A DNA stretch of 64,000 bases, from NCBI GenBank assembly GCA_964463915.1, contig CAYXEH010000002.1, positions 62,001-126,000 on the forward strand, read 5' to 3'. Each line of letters opens with the position of its first letter. Within the stretch, counting starts at the first letter, position 1. Positions 1 to 8,951 of the stretch are shown in pieces. The notes under the pieces were generated by a model, which did not search any database, was not told the origin of the DNA, and saw only the letters and a program-made list of their open reading frames with translations. A program made the position numbers and the translations under genes. The stretch is from PUPG01 sp964463915. GTDB lineage: Bacteria; Bacteroidota; Bacteroidia; Bacteroidales; UBA7960.

Positions 1-394
1 TCGTGGTGATATTATCCTCCTTATCACGGAAACGCATCTTGCGCTCGAGAATACCCTCATGCATATTCAGGGTAGTGATAAAACCCAGAACCTCTGCCTC
101 AGAAAGATTAAACCACGGATCATTGCCAATCCTGAAAGTCAGATACAACCAGTTGGGCCAGTTCACCAGGTCTTCATTCTCAATCACCCGGTCCCTTACT
201 TTGGACTTCCTCCGGTTATATCCTCCCGCCAAATAGGTGCCCGGATAATTGTAGCTATTGTCCTTTTCCATTTCCAGGGCAGCGCGGGTAACAAAATATC
301 CATTTCCCAACGCACACAAAGCCTCCTGTAACGGATGAAACTTTTCTTCCCACTTCTCGTATTCAATCATCCAGTCCTTATCCATAAGCATCAT
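1..394 (-). CDS. GH65 family glycoside phosphorylase/hydrolase, N-terminal part (cut by window edge)
   Basis: The minus strand encodes about 131 residues from an ATG at 394 to the window edge; the rest lies outside. Visible motifs are GNGYFVTRAA, a GTYLAGGYNR stretch and ENEDLVNWPNWL, which are typical of the N-terminal domain of glycoside hydrolase family 65. Known members phosphorolyse trehalose, maltose or kojibiose and release beta-glucose-1-phosphate; the substrate cannot be told from this part. The gene lies 91 bases after the beta-phosphoglucomutase/trehalose phosphatase fusion on the same strand. The beta-phosphoglucomutase half would use exactly the product of a GH65 phosphorylase, which favours a phosphorylase over a hydrolase (inference). 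Starts at 391 and 385 are also possible. An AGGAAAG lies about 15 bases before the 394 ATG. Confidence 0.85.
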   Translation of the reverse strand, partial: MMLMDKDWMIEYEKWEEKFHPLQEALCALGNGYFVTRAALEMEKDNSYNYPGTYLAGGYNRRKSKVRDRVIENEDLVNWPNWLYLTFRIGNDPWFNLSEAEVLGFITTLNMHEGILERKMRFRDKEDNITT

Positions 395-485
395 CGTTTA
401 TTGGTCATACTTTCCTGTTCATCCAATGAAAAGGCCGTATTGCCGGCATTACCGAAACCTTTTCCGTTGGTCATTCTTTGTTCAA

Positions 486-2021
486 CTACTGCGATTGATC
501 CAAAAATGTCTCAAAAAAACGGCGTACCTGGTACACATCTTTCAGGCTGTAGTTTGCGGCTGTATCCTGCCCCCGGTTCTCTACCAGGATGCCGGTCCCT
601 TTTCCCTGCAATGCCCTGAAAGCATCCTCGTCGGTCACATCATCCCCGATAAAAACAGGCAGCACATCCTCATTTTTATCCAACCCGAGTGCTTCAAGTA
701 TCCACAACACGGCCTTTCCCTTGTGCCAGTCAATATCAGGTTTGAGCTCCACCACCATCTTCCCCTCCCCTGTTTTCAACCCGTCGAAGTGATCCAGCAT
801 TTTATCCACCACCTCAAACACATACGGCACATCTTTTTCCGGGGCATTCCTGTAATGTACCGCAATGGCATAGCGTTTACGGTCGATCTGTACCCCTTCC
901 GCTTTGCCGTCAAAAAGCGCATGAAGTGATTCTTCGACCTTATCAAGCAGTTTCACCACCTGCTCTCCTTTCTCATGTTCTTTATATAAACCATCCGGCC
1001 CGGAAATGACAAATCCATGGCTGCCGGAGTAGATGATGTTGTCCAACTGAATAAAGTTTTTCACGTCATCCAGGTCGCGTCCTGTGACCACAGCAACGGT
1101 ATACCTGGCAGCCAACCGCTTAAGGGTTTCCCGCATCTCGTCAGAGATCACTGCATCCTCAGGTCGCTGCACAATGGGGGTAAGCGTGCCGTCATAATCG
1201 AGAAAAAAAGCAGGGGTTTTTCCAGCTACCTCATCAAAAAACCGGGCATCTTCAGCGAAAATCATGGGCCTTGACGCCTTAAAATATGACAGGATGCTTT
1301 CATTTTTTGTCAGAGAGAAATCCTTGAAGTCTGCGATGGCTATATCCGCGCCATGATCAAGTAAATCCTGTTTATTGTCAAAGCGGGCCACTCCAACCAC
1401 AAGTCCGAAAAAACCGCTTGCGCCGGCCTGTACGCCGGATATTGCATCCTCAAACACCACACTTCTGGTCGGGCAGGCACCCAGCTCAAGGGTGGCTTCC
1501 ACGAAAATATCCGGATCCGGCTTCCCACGCAGGCCTCTTTCTTCAGATACCTTTCCGTCTACCCTAACGTCAAATAACTGATCGATACCTGCCTGTTCAA
1601 TGATCATTTTACAATTCTTACTGGAAGAAACGATGGCGGTTTTAAAGCCTTCTCTTCGCCACTGACGGATCTTTTCCACCACGTGGGGATAGGTTTCCAC
1701 TCCCTCCTCCTTAACGACTTTGTTGAAGATTTCATTTTTTTTATTGCCCAGGGCACAGACCGTTTCATCTCCGGGCGGATCATCCGGTCCGCCGAAAGGC
1801 AAACTGATATCTCTCGAGGCAAGGAAGCTCTTTACCCCTTCATAACGGGGTTTTCCATCAATATAACGGGAATAATCGCCAGGTTTTACGGGATCCTGCC
1901 CATCCCTGGATTTCAAAAATTCATTAAAGAGCTCTTCCCAGGCCTTCTCATGTGTGGAACGGGTTTGGGTGATCACCCCGTCAAGATCAAATATCAACGC
2001 ATCAATGTATTCACTAGCCAT
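486..2021 (-). CDS. beta-phosphoglucomutase / trehalose-6-phosphate phosphatase fusion
   Basis: 511 residues with two HAD-superfamily phosphatase-fold domains. Residues 1-250 resemble beta-phosphoglucomutase: DLDGVITQT with Asp12 and Asp14, and EDAISGVQAG with Asp192. Residues 265-511 resemble trehalose-6-phosphate phosphatase (OtsB): FLDYDGTLTPIV with Asp275 and Asp277, VVTGRDL, SGSHGF and FIGDDVTDEDAF. All expected catalytic aspartates are present, so both halves look active. The first half would turn beta-glucose-1-phosphate into glucose-6-phosphate and the second would make trehalose from trehalose-6-phosphate. No OtsA synthase is seen in the window. The gene sits between the TreS fusion and a GH65 gene, all on the minus strand, so the three probably act in one trehalose/maltose pathway in the cytoplasm. 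A TATATTTA sequence at 2105-2112 may be the -7 element. Confidence 0.9.
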   Translation of the reverse strand: MASEYIDALIFDLDGVITQTRSTHEKAWEELFNEFLKSRDGQDPVKPGDYSRYIDGKPRYEGVKSFLASRDISLPFGGPDDPPGDETVCALGNKKNEIFNKVVKEEGVETYPHVVEKIRQWRREGFKTAIVSSSKNCKMIIEQAGIDQLFDVRVDGKVSEERGLRGKPDPDIFVEATLELGACPTRSVVFEDAISGVQAGASGFFGLVVGVARFDNKQDLLDHGADIAIADFKDFSLTKNESILSYFKASRPMIFAEDARFFDEVAGKTPAFFLDYDGTLTPIVQRPEDAVISDEMRETLKRLAARYTVAVVTGRDLDDVKNFIQLDNIIYSGSHGFVISGPDGLYKEHEKGEQVVKLLDKVEESLHALFDGKAEGVQIDRKRYAIAVHYRNAPEKDVPYVFEVVDKMLDHFDGLKTGEGKMVVELKPDIDWHKGKAVLWILEALGLDKNEDVLPVFIGDDVTDEDAFRALQGKGTGILVENRGQDTAANYSLKDVYQVRRFFETFLDQSQ

Positions 2022-2303
2022 ATGTCATATATTTATGTGCCTAACTATATCCGGAATAATTGATTCTGCACAAACCCGTTTGAAGCCTGTGGCAGAAAAA
2101 CACCTAAATATAATCATTTTATATTAATTTATCTACGCCAATCCATTCATAAGCCATGCCAATGTATTATGTTATGCTTAAAAGAATATATATGCCGTTT
2201 TGCAGAAAAAAATAGCGTCATAAAATACCTGTGAGGGGAAAAAAATCCGGATATGTGAAATAATTTCCACAAATCAGGATCTCTGCTCAAACAGGTTAAA
2301 AAA

Positions 2304-5300
2304 TCAATTCCGGAGATCGGTATCTCCCAGAGAGTCCCGTCGTATCCTCTGCAATATCTTAAGCGGAATAACCATATAATCCGGATCATCCTGCATAAAG
2401 AGTTTCAGTTCATGAACTGCCTTTTCATACATATAAATATTCAGCAGGTCCTGAAATTGTTTTTCATTTCCGGGAATCAGGTCTGCGGGACGGGCTGTAT
2501 CCATATAGGCAGACAAAAACCTGTCAGCCACCCTATGATACCAAAGTTCCAGGATCGTTAGCAAAGAATAGCCATCTGACGGAATAAACTCCATCCTGGA
2601 AAAGTAACCTTTGTAGATGGAAAAGTGGAATGAACTGAGCAGGGAAGCCACATCCTTCACCGGGCTGTGTTTGATCCGGCGCACACTCCATTCCCGCTCC
2701 AGTTCACCTTCAAAATTAATGAACTTAAAATCCTTACCGGTAAACAACACCTTGTCCAGCTTATAGTTGCCGTGTAGGCGCACCTTCATTCCGTCAATTT
2801 TCCCGTTTTCAAGTATGGAACGGGCAGCCGAGAGAAAAAGATCTTCTGACTCAAGTACCTGGAGAAGCAGATCACGGTGTTTTTCCGGATACCCGGACGC
2901 CGATCTGATCTCATTGAAGGTTCTCCGGGTAAAGCTTCTCAGTGACTGATACAGCGACTTCTGGTAAAGCAATGAAAACTTCTCAGGCCGGAAATGGAAG
3001 TTGTCTTTCAGGGAAGCAAGCGCCAGATGCATTTCAGCAGTGCGCTGCCCAAGCAGTGAAGCCATTTCCAGGTAAAAAGGGCCAATGAGTTCATCGAGCT
3101 GTGCCGCATCAGGACCGGTCGTCTGGCTGAAATTCTCTCTTTCCGACAACAATTTATCGAAAAAACGATCGATGGAAGTTTGTGTCATATCCCAGGCGGT
3201 TCCCACGTTGGGGATCAGCTCCATCAACAGCGCCATAGAGGTATTTTCCATTTGGGAGCTCCTGTATTCGAGTCTTCCCAAATAGGAAGGAATATGGGTA
3301 AAGCTCGTATGACGGGTCAGGTTTTTCATAATCTCCACCTCCGGGTTCTCACCCTCCTGCGGACTGCGGTAAATTTTTAAGAAGAAGTTATCCCCATAAA
3401 CTACGGAAGAATTGGTATGCTTGGAGGTGATCAGGTGGGGGGACAGGCTGGTGCTGTCGTTAAGAAGCTTTTTCAGGCGGCTGCCCGATTTTCCTTTGAT
3501 AATCCCATGTAAACCTTTCAGCTGTGATCGTCTGCGAAGAAGGTCAAATAACACTTCATGCAGTTTTTTGTCCACTGATCCATCATAAATCACTCCCTCC
3601 GTTCCATCAACCACAAGGGGAGCTATCACCGAATCCGGATAATAGGTCTTGATCCAGTTGGCCCGGTTATTCAGCGCCAGTGATACCGGCATCAGGTAAA
3701 TATCATTGGCTGCTTCAATCAGGTCAAGCCGGACAATGAAGAGCCAGGGAGCGCCGGCACGGTTTTCCACATGAATCACATCAAGCACCTCAATGTTGCG
3801 CAGCTTTCTTGTGTCGCCGCTGAACCATTTAATCTGCACAAGGTAATCATACAGGTTATTCTTTACAGTATGCTGCAGTTCTTCCGTCATGTGATCCCAT
3901 TCTTTCTGGCTGAAATCCAGGCGCTGATTATCACGGGCAATTCCCGGGAACAATTTCTTGCCGGGTGGCCTGAGTTCAAACCAGAAATAATTCTTGAACT
4001 GCATGGAAAAGGACCAGGGTTCATCAGATATCACTGGAAATTCATTGCGGCTGAATACCTCCACAGGAGTGTTGCCGGCAAAATCCGAAAGATCCAGTTC
4101 CACATGCTGGGAATAGCGGGAGAGGTTCACTACAACCAATATTGTCTCATCCCCGAAAGCACGGATAAAGGCCAGTATTTTCGGATTATTGGTATTTACA
4201 AATTGCAGGGACCCCCGCCCAAAAGCCTTATATTGACGTCGTTTGGCTATGACCCGCCTTTTCCACCACAGAAAAGAGGAAGGGTTCTTTTCCTGGTTCT
4301 CTACATTGACAGAGGTATAATGATGATGGGGATCAATGACCAGTGGGAGAAAAAGTTGCTGTGGATCCGCGTTGGAGAACCCGGCATTTTTGTCCGGTGA
4401 CCACTGCATGGGCGTCCGGACCCCGTCCCTGTCTCCCAGGTAATAGTTATCACCCATTCCGATCTCATCACCATAATAAATAATGGGGGTTCCCGGTAAT
4501 GAAAGTAAAAGCACATTCAGCACCTCGATGGTCCGCGTATCACCGCCAAGCAAGGGAAATAACCGTCTGCGAATTCCCACGTTCACCCTTTTGCGCGGAT
4601 CCTTGGCAAAGGCCCGGTACATGTAATCGCGCTCTTCATCCGTGACCATTTCAAGGGTCAGTTCATCGTGATTGCGCAGGAAAGTGGCCCACTGACAGTT
4701 TTCTGGGATATCCGGCGTTTGTTCCAGTATATCCACCACCGGGAAACGGTCTTCCATCCGAAGGGCCATAAATAAACGCGGCATCACCGGAAAGTGAAAA
4801 GCCATATGGCACTCATCCCCGTCACCAAAATATTCACGGGCATCACCGGGCCATTGATTGGCCTCGGCCAGCAACAACCGGTTATCATACCGGTCGTCCA
4901 CATGTTTTCGGAGTTTTTTCAGGTAGGCATGGGTTTCGGGCAGGTTCTCGCAATTGGTTCCCTCGGCCTCATAGAGATAAGGAACAGCATCCAGCCTGAA
5001 GCCGTCCACGCCTATCTGAAACCAGAAGTCCAGCACCTTCAGGATCTCTTGCTGCACCCTCGGATTTTCAAAATTGAGGTCAGGTTGGTGGGAATAGAAA
5101 CGATGCCAGTAATAGGCCCCGGCCATATGATCATATGTCCAGTTCGACACCTCAAAGTCCTGGAAAATGATGCGGGCATCCGCGTATTTGTCCGGATCAT
5201 CGCTCCAAACATAGAAATCCCGGGCCACACTGCCCGGTTTTGCCCTACGGGCCCGCTGAAACCATTTATGTTCGGAAGAGGTATGGTTCAACACCAGTTC

Positions 5301-5603
5301 TGTAATAATACGCAACCCTCTTTTGTGGGCCTCTTTGACAAAGCGTTTGAAATCAGCAAGGGTTCCGTAATCAGGATGAATGCCGGTAAACGCTGCAATG
5401 TCATAGCCTCCGTCGCGCAAGGGAGAAGGGTAAAAGGGAAGCAGCCAAATGGTATTGACCCCGAGATTCTCAATGTAATCCAGCTTTTTGATCAATCCCT
5501 TGAAGTCACCAATTCCATCCCCGTCACTGTCATAAAAAGAACGGACGTGCAACTGGTAAATGATCGCATCTTTATACCAATAGGGCTCTCTTTTAACTGT
5601 CAT
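2304..5603 (-). CDS. treS: Trehalose synthase (GH13) fused to a degenerate maltokinase domain
   Basis: 1099 residues. Residues 1-550 are a GH13 maltose alpha-D-glucosyltransferase: it begins YWYKDAIIYQLHVRSF, and the catalytic triad is intact (Asp205 in FRLDAVPYL, Glu247 in LLLAEANQW, Asp313 in RNHDEL). It should interconvert maltose and trehalose. Residues 590-1099 match the maltokinase domain usually fused to TreS, which phosphorylates maltose for GlgE-type glucan synthesis. Here the catalytic-loop motif, normally HGD, reads HGN (Asn946), and the metal-binding DFEGE reads NFEGE (Asn963). Both codons are plain AAC and AAT with no frame disturbance, so the kinase half looks inactive but is still kept full length. 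The next gene on this strand starts 282 bases downstream. Start ATG at 5603. Confidence 0.92.
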   Translation of the reverse strand: MTVKREPYWYKDAIIYQLHVRSFYDSDGDGIGDFKGLIKKLDYIENLGVNTIWLLPFYPSPLRDGGYDIAAFTGIHPDYGTLADFKRFVKEAHKRGLRIITELVLNHTSSEHKWFQRARRAKPGSVARDFYVWSDDPDKYADARIIFQDFEVSNWTYDHMAGAYYWHRFYSHQPDLNFENPRVQQEILKVLDFWFQIGVDGFRLDAVPYLYEAEGTNCENLPETHAYLKKLRKHVDDRYDNRLLLAEANQWPGDAREYFGDGDECHMAFHFPVMPRLFMALRMEDRFPVVDILEQTPDIPENCQWATFLRNHDELTLEMVTDEERDYMYRAFAKDPRKRVNVGIRRRLFPLLGGDTRTIEVLNVLLLSLPGTPIIYYGDEIGMGDNYYLGDRDGVRTPMQWSPDKNAGFSNADPQQLFLPLVIDPHHHYTSVNVENQEKNPSSFLWWKRRVIAKRRQYKAFGRGSLQFVNTNNPKILAFIRAFGDETILVVVNLSRYSQHVELDLSDFAGNTPVEVFSRNEFPVISDEPWSFSMQFKNYFWFELRPPGKKLFPGIARDNQRLDFSQKEWDHMTEELQHTVKNNLYDYLVQIKWFSGDTRKLRNIEVLDVIHVENRAGAPWLFIVRLDLIEAANDIYLMPVSLALNNRANWIKTYYPDSVIAPLVVDGTEGVIYDGSVDKKLHEVLFDLLRRRSQLKGLHGIIKGKSGSRLKKLLNDSTSLSPHLITSKHTNSSVVYGDNFFLKIYRSPQEGENPEVEIMKNLTRHTSFTHIPSYLGRLEYRSSQMENTSMALLMELIPNVGTAWDMTQTSIDRFFDKLLSERENFSQTTGPDAAQLDELIGPFYLEMASLLGQRTAEMHLALASLKDNFHFRPEKFSLLYQKSLYQSLRSFTRRTFNEIRSASGYPEKHRDLLLQVLESEDLFLSAARSILENGKIDGMKVRLHGNYKLDKVLFTGKDFKFINFEGELEREWSVRRIKHSPVKDVASLLSSFHFSIYKGYFSRMEFIPSDGYSLLTILELWYHRVADRFLSAYMDTARPADLIPGNEKQFQDLLNIYMYEKAVHELKLFMQDDPDYMVIPLKILQRIRRDSLGDTDLRN

Positions 5604-5841
5604 AAATTATAATGATAATGTAAGAAAAATTGTGATAACAGCAGTATTGGAGACATCGTATTCCTGCTGGTCATGAAAAAAAATGCCGGACTTTACCAGG
5701 CTTTACAAAGTTAAAAAACTTCTGATGCATCACACCAACCAGATAACAGACAATTCGAGTTGGATTCAGAAAGAATCAAAAAATGGAAGTCTTTACACTC
5801 CCGTGCACCAGGGTTCTATACCCGTTGCCATGGTTATAAAC

Positions 5842-5873
5842 AGAAAGGGACCACCCGCAGGCAGCCCCTTTCT
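5842..5873 (-). terminator. Rho-independent terminator after the outer-membrane receptor gene
   Basis: An AGAAAGGG / CCCTTTCT stem (5842-5849 with 5866-5873) encloses a GC-rich inner part that can pair further (CUGCC with GGUGG). On the minus strand it is followed by GTTTATAA. It lies about 22 bases after the stop codon of the receptor gene that ends at 5895. The remaining stretch to the treS start (5604-5840) shows nothing else. Confidence 0.6.
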
Positions 5874-5894
5874 CATCCACCAAAACCAACTCAA

Positions 5895-8750
5895 TCAATT
5901 TACATTGAAATTCCGGAGGTTATATGTAAGGGTCAACATGAAAAAGCGGTTCAATACATTGCTGCGCATATCTTCCACGTAATTACTGGTCACATTACGC
6001 TGCACACTCTGATTCTGGTCCAGGATGTCATACACACCAAGGGTCAGTTCCGCCTGCCTGTTGGCAAGGAACTTACGCCCCAGATTCAAATTCCATAACC
6101 AGTAGTTATCGTTGAAATCATCGCCAAGGCCACTGTAAAATAAATTACTCACATCATTTCTCAGCACCCATCCGTCTAAGAATATCCAGTTAAACTGCAT
6201 CTGACTAACATGGTAAAAATAGTTGTTGTCCAGGGTCGGGCGAAGAGTGTTCTCCACAATATTGTAATTCAGATTATACGAGAGGCTGAAATCTACATTG
6301 GGGTTTATATTACTGCTAAGAACCACACCGCTGTTGGTATTGTAGGAATTGGCAATATTCTCCTGATTATTGATCAGGCCAGGGGTGCGTGAATATGCCA
6401 GTCCTGCGGTGATATTCATATTGCTCCGGATAAAAGTCAACGGAAAGCCATAATTAACCATTGAACGTATATTGGCATGGCCACCCATGTTGACCGGCTG
6501 TGTGTACTGGGCACCGCGAGGCAGATTATAGCCGTTCTCAAGTACAGTGTCAGTTGGGGCGATAAAAGTGGCATTCCCAATATAATTGTTGGTTATATTG
6601 CCAAAAACAGATGCGAAAAAAGTGCGGGAATCCACCAGATTGGTATGGTTGTAACGTGCAGTAAAAAAGTGGCTATAGCTTTGTTCCAGTTCAGGATTTC
6701 CGCTACTGAGCAGCAGCGGATTGGAGTTGTCAACCACATCCTGCAGCTGGGTCGCAGAAGGGGCATTGGTAAATGTCCGGTACATCAGCCGGAGGGTTTT
6801 TTCTTTGGAATAATTATAGGTAAAGTGCAACATGGGAATAACATTCCTGAAGGAATGATCCACCACTGCTTCGTAAGGAAGCAGCTGTTCAGACGAAAGA
6901 TCTGCCTGCTGATAGGATACCTCAGCCAGGAAATTGTATCGCTCGCCCCGTAAACGGTAACCAAGGCCCACGCGATTGGTCAGGTACCCGTTGGTCAGGT
7001 CGTTCGACAAGTCATCTTCAAACAAGCTGTAAGACTCCCGGAGAATATCATAACTGTTGGTCATCCGGTCTGATTCATTATTTGAAAATGAAACATTGTA
7101 AGACAACTGTAGCATGCCATTTTCCGTAACCGGCTCTGTATAGGTCAGGTTGGTGGAGAGGGAGTAACTGTCCGCGCCGGAATCCGATTGTTGGTCCACA
7201 AGATCTTCTACAAAGACCGGCCCTTCATAGTATTGACTTAAGGCGTCAAGAAAATACAGGTATTCATTGTTGTTCATATTCATATTCAGCCTTGTGGAGA
7301 GAGAGCGTCCGTTGTCATTCAAACGGGCACGATAAGAAATGTTATTGGAAAAAGAATACCCGTCCCAGTCCCTGTCATACGCTGTCATGGATTGGTTCAG
7401 CAGTTCATTGGTTTGCATCAGTGTCGTTGCCTCCGATAGGCTTTCCGAAGTTGTTTGCTGCATACTGAAACGAGGACTTACAATGATCCTGTGATTGTCA
7501 TTGATGGCATAATCAATACGACCGCTGAAACGGTGGTTCTGGTTGGATCGCTCGGATTGATCAAGGGCAGAATAATACTGCGAATTATTGCCATCAAGGA
7601 AGTACTGCCGGTCGCTGAACTCTTCCGATTCATTGGAGGAACCGTTAAAAAAATAACTGCCGTTCACCTCTGCCTTTTCACCCCATACGTCAGCATAATT
7701 AATCCCCAGGGCATGAGTTGTATTGTTTCCACTTTGCTGCCCGATCAGGAAGTCACCACGGTTAATACTGCCGCCACCAGGAGGACGTCCGCCGCCACCA
7801 CGCATTCCTCCACCACCTCCTCTTCTGCCTCCCCCTCCGGAACTCATAAAACCGGAAAGGTCTTCACTGGTAAAATTCTGCTGGTTGATGTTATTGCTCA
7901 TCCCGATAATGGAGATGCGCCGCTGATCCATAAAAATATTGGTCACAAGCCCGGCCTGGTAGCGGTCGGTATCCCCGTATCCGGAATAAACCCTACCGAA
8001 CTGGCCGCTGCGGCGGTCAAGACGGGTCACAATGTTGACCGTTTTGGTGCGATCACCATCATCAAATCCCGTCAATAACGACTGGTCACTTTGCTGATCA
8101 TATACCTCAATTTCGTCAACCATTTCGGCCGGGATATTTCGAAGGGCAATATTGGGATCGTCACCAAAAAATTCACGGCCGTCCACCAGGACTTGCTGTA
8201 CTTCTTCTCCCTGTGCGGTAACTCCGGTTACGTCCACAGTAATACCAGGCATGCGCCTTACCAGGTCTTCGGTACTGGCATCGGGATTGGTGGTAAAAGC
8301 ATCCGCATTATACTGGATGGTATCTCCCCGCTGCTGGGCTGTAATTGCTCTTCCGGTAATGGTTATTTCACGAAGCATGGCATCTGTCATCGCCAGCTTA
8401 ATGTCCTCCAGTTCATTCACATCCTCCCGAACCTGCACCAGGGTTTCAAAAGGCCTGAAGCCCAAATAGGTGGCCCGCAAAATATATGTCCCCATGGGTA
8501 AACGCAACTGGTAGTTGCCTTCTATGTCAGCCGCTGTACTAAATACCCGGGTGGTGTCACGCGTATGGGTAAAAAACAGGTGAGCCCCGGGAAGTGGCCG
8601 GTCATCCATCTGATCCATAACCACTCCGTGCACGAGTACTTCTCTGGCCTGTTCCCTCCCGGCCTGCCTCCGGCCCTGTCCTTGCTGACGCTGTCCGAAA
8701 ACAGTGTTTGCAGAAGCAACAATCAATATAACCAAGAGGATCTGCTTCAT
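5895..8750 (-). CDS. TonB-dependent receptor-like outer-membrane beta-barrel protein
   Basis: 951 residues. A signal peptide (residues 1-19, ending VFGQ) is followed by a basic Gln/Arg/Gly-rich stretch, a CarboxypepD_reg-like domain (about 38-125, VHGVVMDQMDDRPLPGAHLFF), a plug-like domain (about 130-240, with RMPGITVD and VLVDGREFFGDDP), and a large beta-barrel to the C-terminus. This order is that of the Bacteroidota outer-membrane proteins related to SusC/TonB receptors, in the group with an outer-membrane beta-barrel family domain rather than a full TonB_dep_Rec domain. A glycine/arginine-rich low-complexity insert lies around residues 305-330, between early barrel strands. No SusD-like partner is adjacent, so no substrate can be assigned. 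It is transcribed away from the HMG-CoA reductase gene, with a 201-base shared upstream region. Confidence 0.85.
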   Translation of the reverse strand: MKQILLVILIVASANTVFGQRQQGQGRRQAGREQAREVLVHGVVMDQMDDRPLPGAHLFFTHTRDTTRVFSTAADIEGNYQLRLPMGTYILRATYLGFRPFETLVQVREDVNELEDIKLAMTDAMLREITITGRAITAQQRGDTIQYNADAFTTNPDASTEDLVRRMPGITVDVTGVTAQGEEVQQVLVDGREFFGDDPNIALRNIPAEMVDEIEVYDQQSDQSLLTGFDDGDRTKTVNIVTRLDRRSGQFGRVYSGYGDTDRYQAGLVTNIFMDQRRISIIGMSNNINQQNFTSEDLSGFMSSGGGGRRGGGGGMRGGGGRPPGGGSINRGDFLIGQQSGNNTTHALGINYADVWGEKAEVNGSYFFNGSSNESEEFSDRQYFLDGNNSQYYSALDQSERSNQNHRFSGRIDYAINDNHRIIVSPRFSMQQTTSESLSEATTLMQTNELLNQSMTAYDRDWDGYSFSNNISYRARLNDNGRSLSTRLNMNMNNNEYLYFLDALSQYYEGPVFVEDLVDQQSDSGADSYSLSTNLTYTEPVTENGMLQLSYNVSFSNNESDRMTNSYDILRESYSLFEDDLSNDLTNGYLTNRVGLGYRLRGERYNFLAEVSYQQADLSSEQLLPYEAVVDHSFRNVIPMLHFTYNYSKEKTLRLMYRTFTNAPSATQLQDVVDNSNPLLLSSGNPELEQSYSHFFTARYNHTNLVDSRTFFASVFGNITNNYIGNATFIAPTDTVLENGYNLPRGAQYTQPVNMGGHANIRSMVNYGFPLTFIRSNMNITAGLAYSRTPGLINNQENIANSYNTNSGVVLSSNINPNVDFSLSYNLNYNIVENTLRPTLDNNYFYHVSQMQFNWIFLDGWVLRNDVSNLFYSGLGDDFNDNYWLWNLNLGRKFLANRQAELTLGVYDILDQNQSVQRNVTSNYVEDMRSNVLNRFFMLTLTYNLRNFNVN

Positions 8751-8951
8751 TTCATAAAGAATTGGAGAATGGTTTCATGTCAAAGAGGTCTATTAAGAAC
8801 AATTGTTGGACAACCATTAACGGATTTAGTTTAACGCAGATGCTGGTTTTTATTAAATTTCTTCTTAATCACACAATTGTTTATTTTAGCAGTGTATTCA
8901 AGGCTTTATCACACGATTTTCCTGAAAAGACGAAACTGATTCATTCAAACA

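Noticed and set aside
391..474. A 27-residue open frame between the phosphatase fusion and the GH65 gene, ending across the GH65 start codon
   Set aside because: It is short, has no recognisable features and no ribosome site; chance is enough to explain it.
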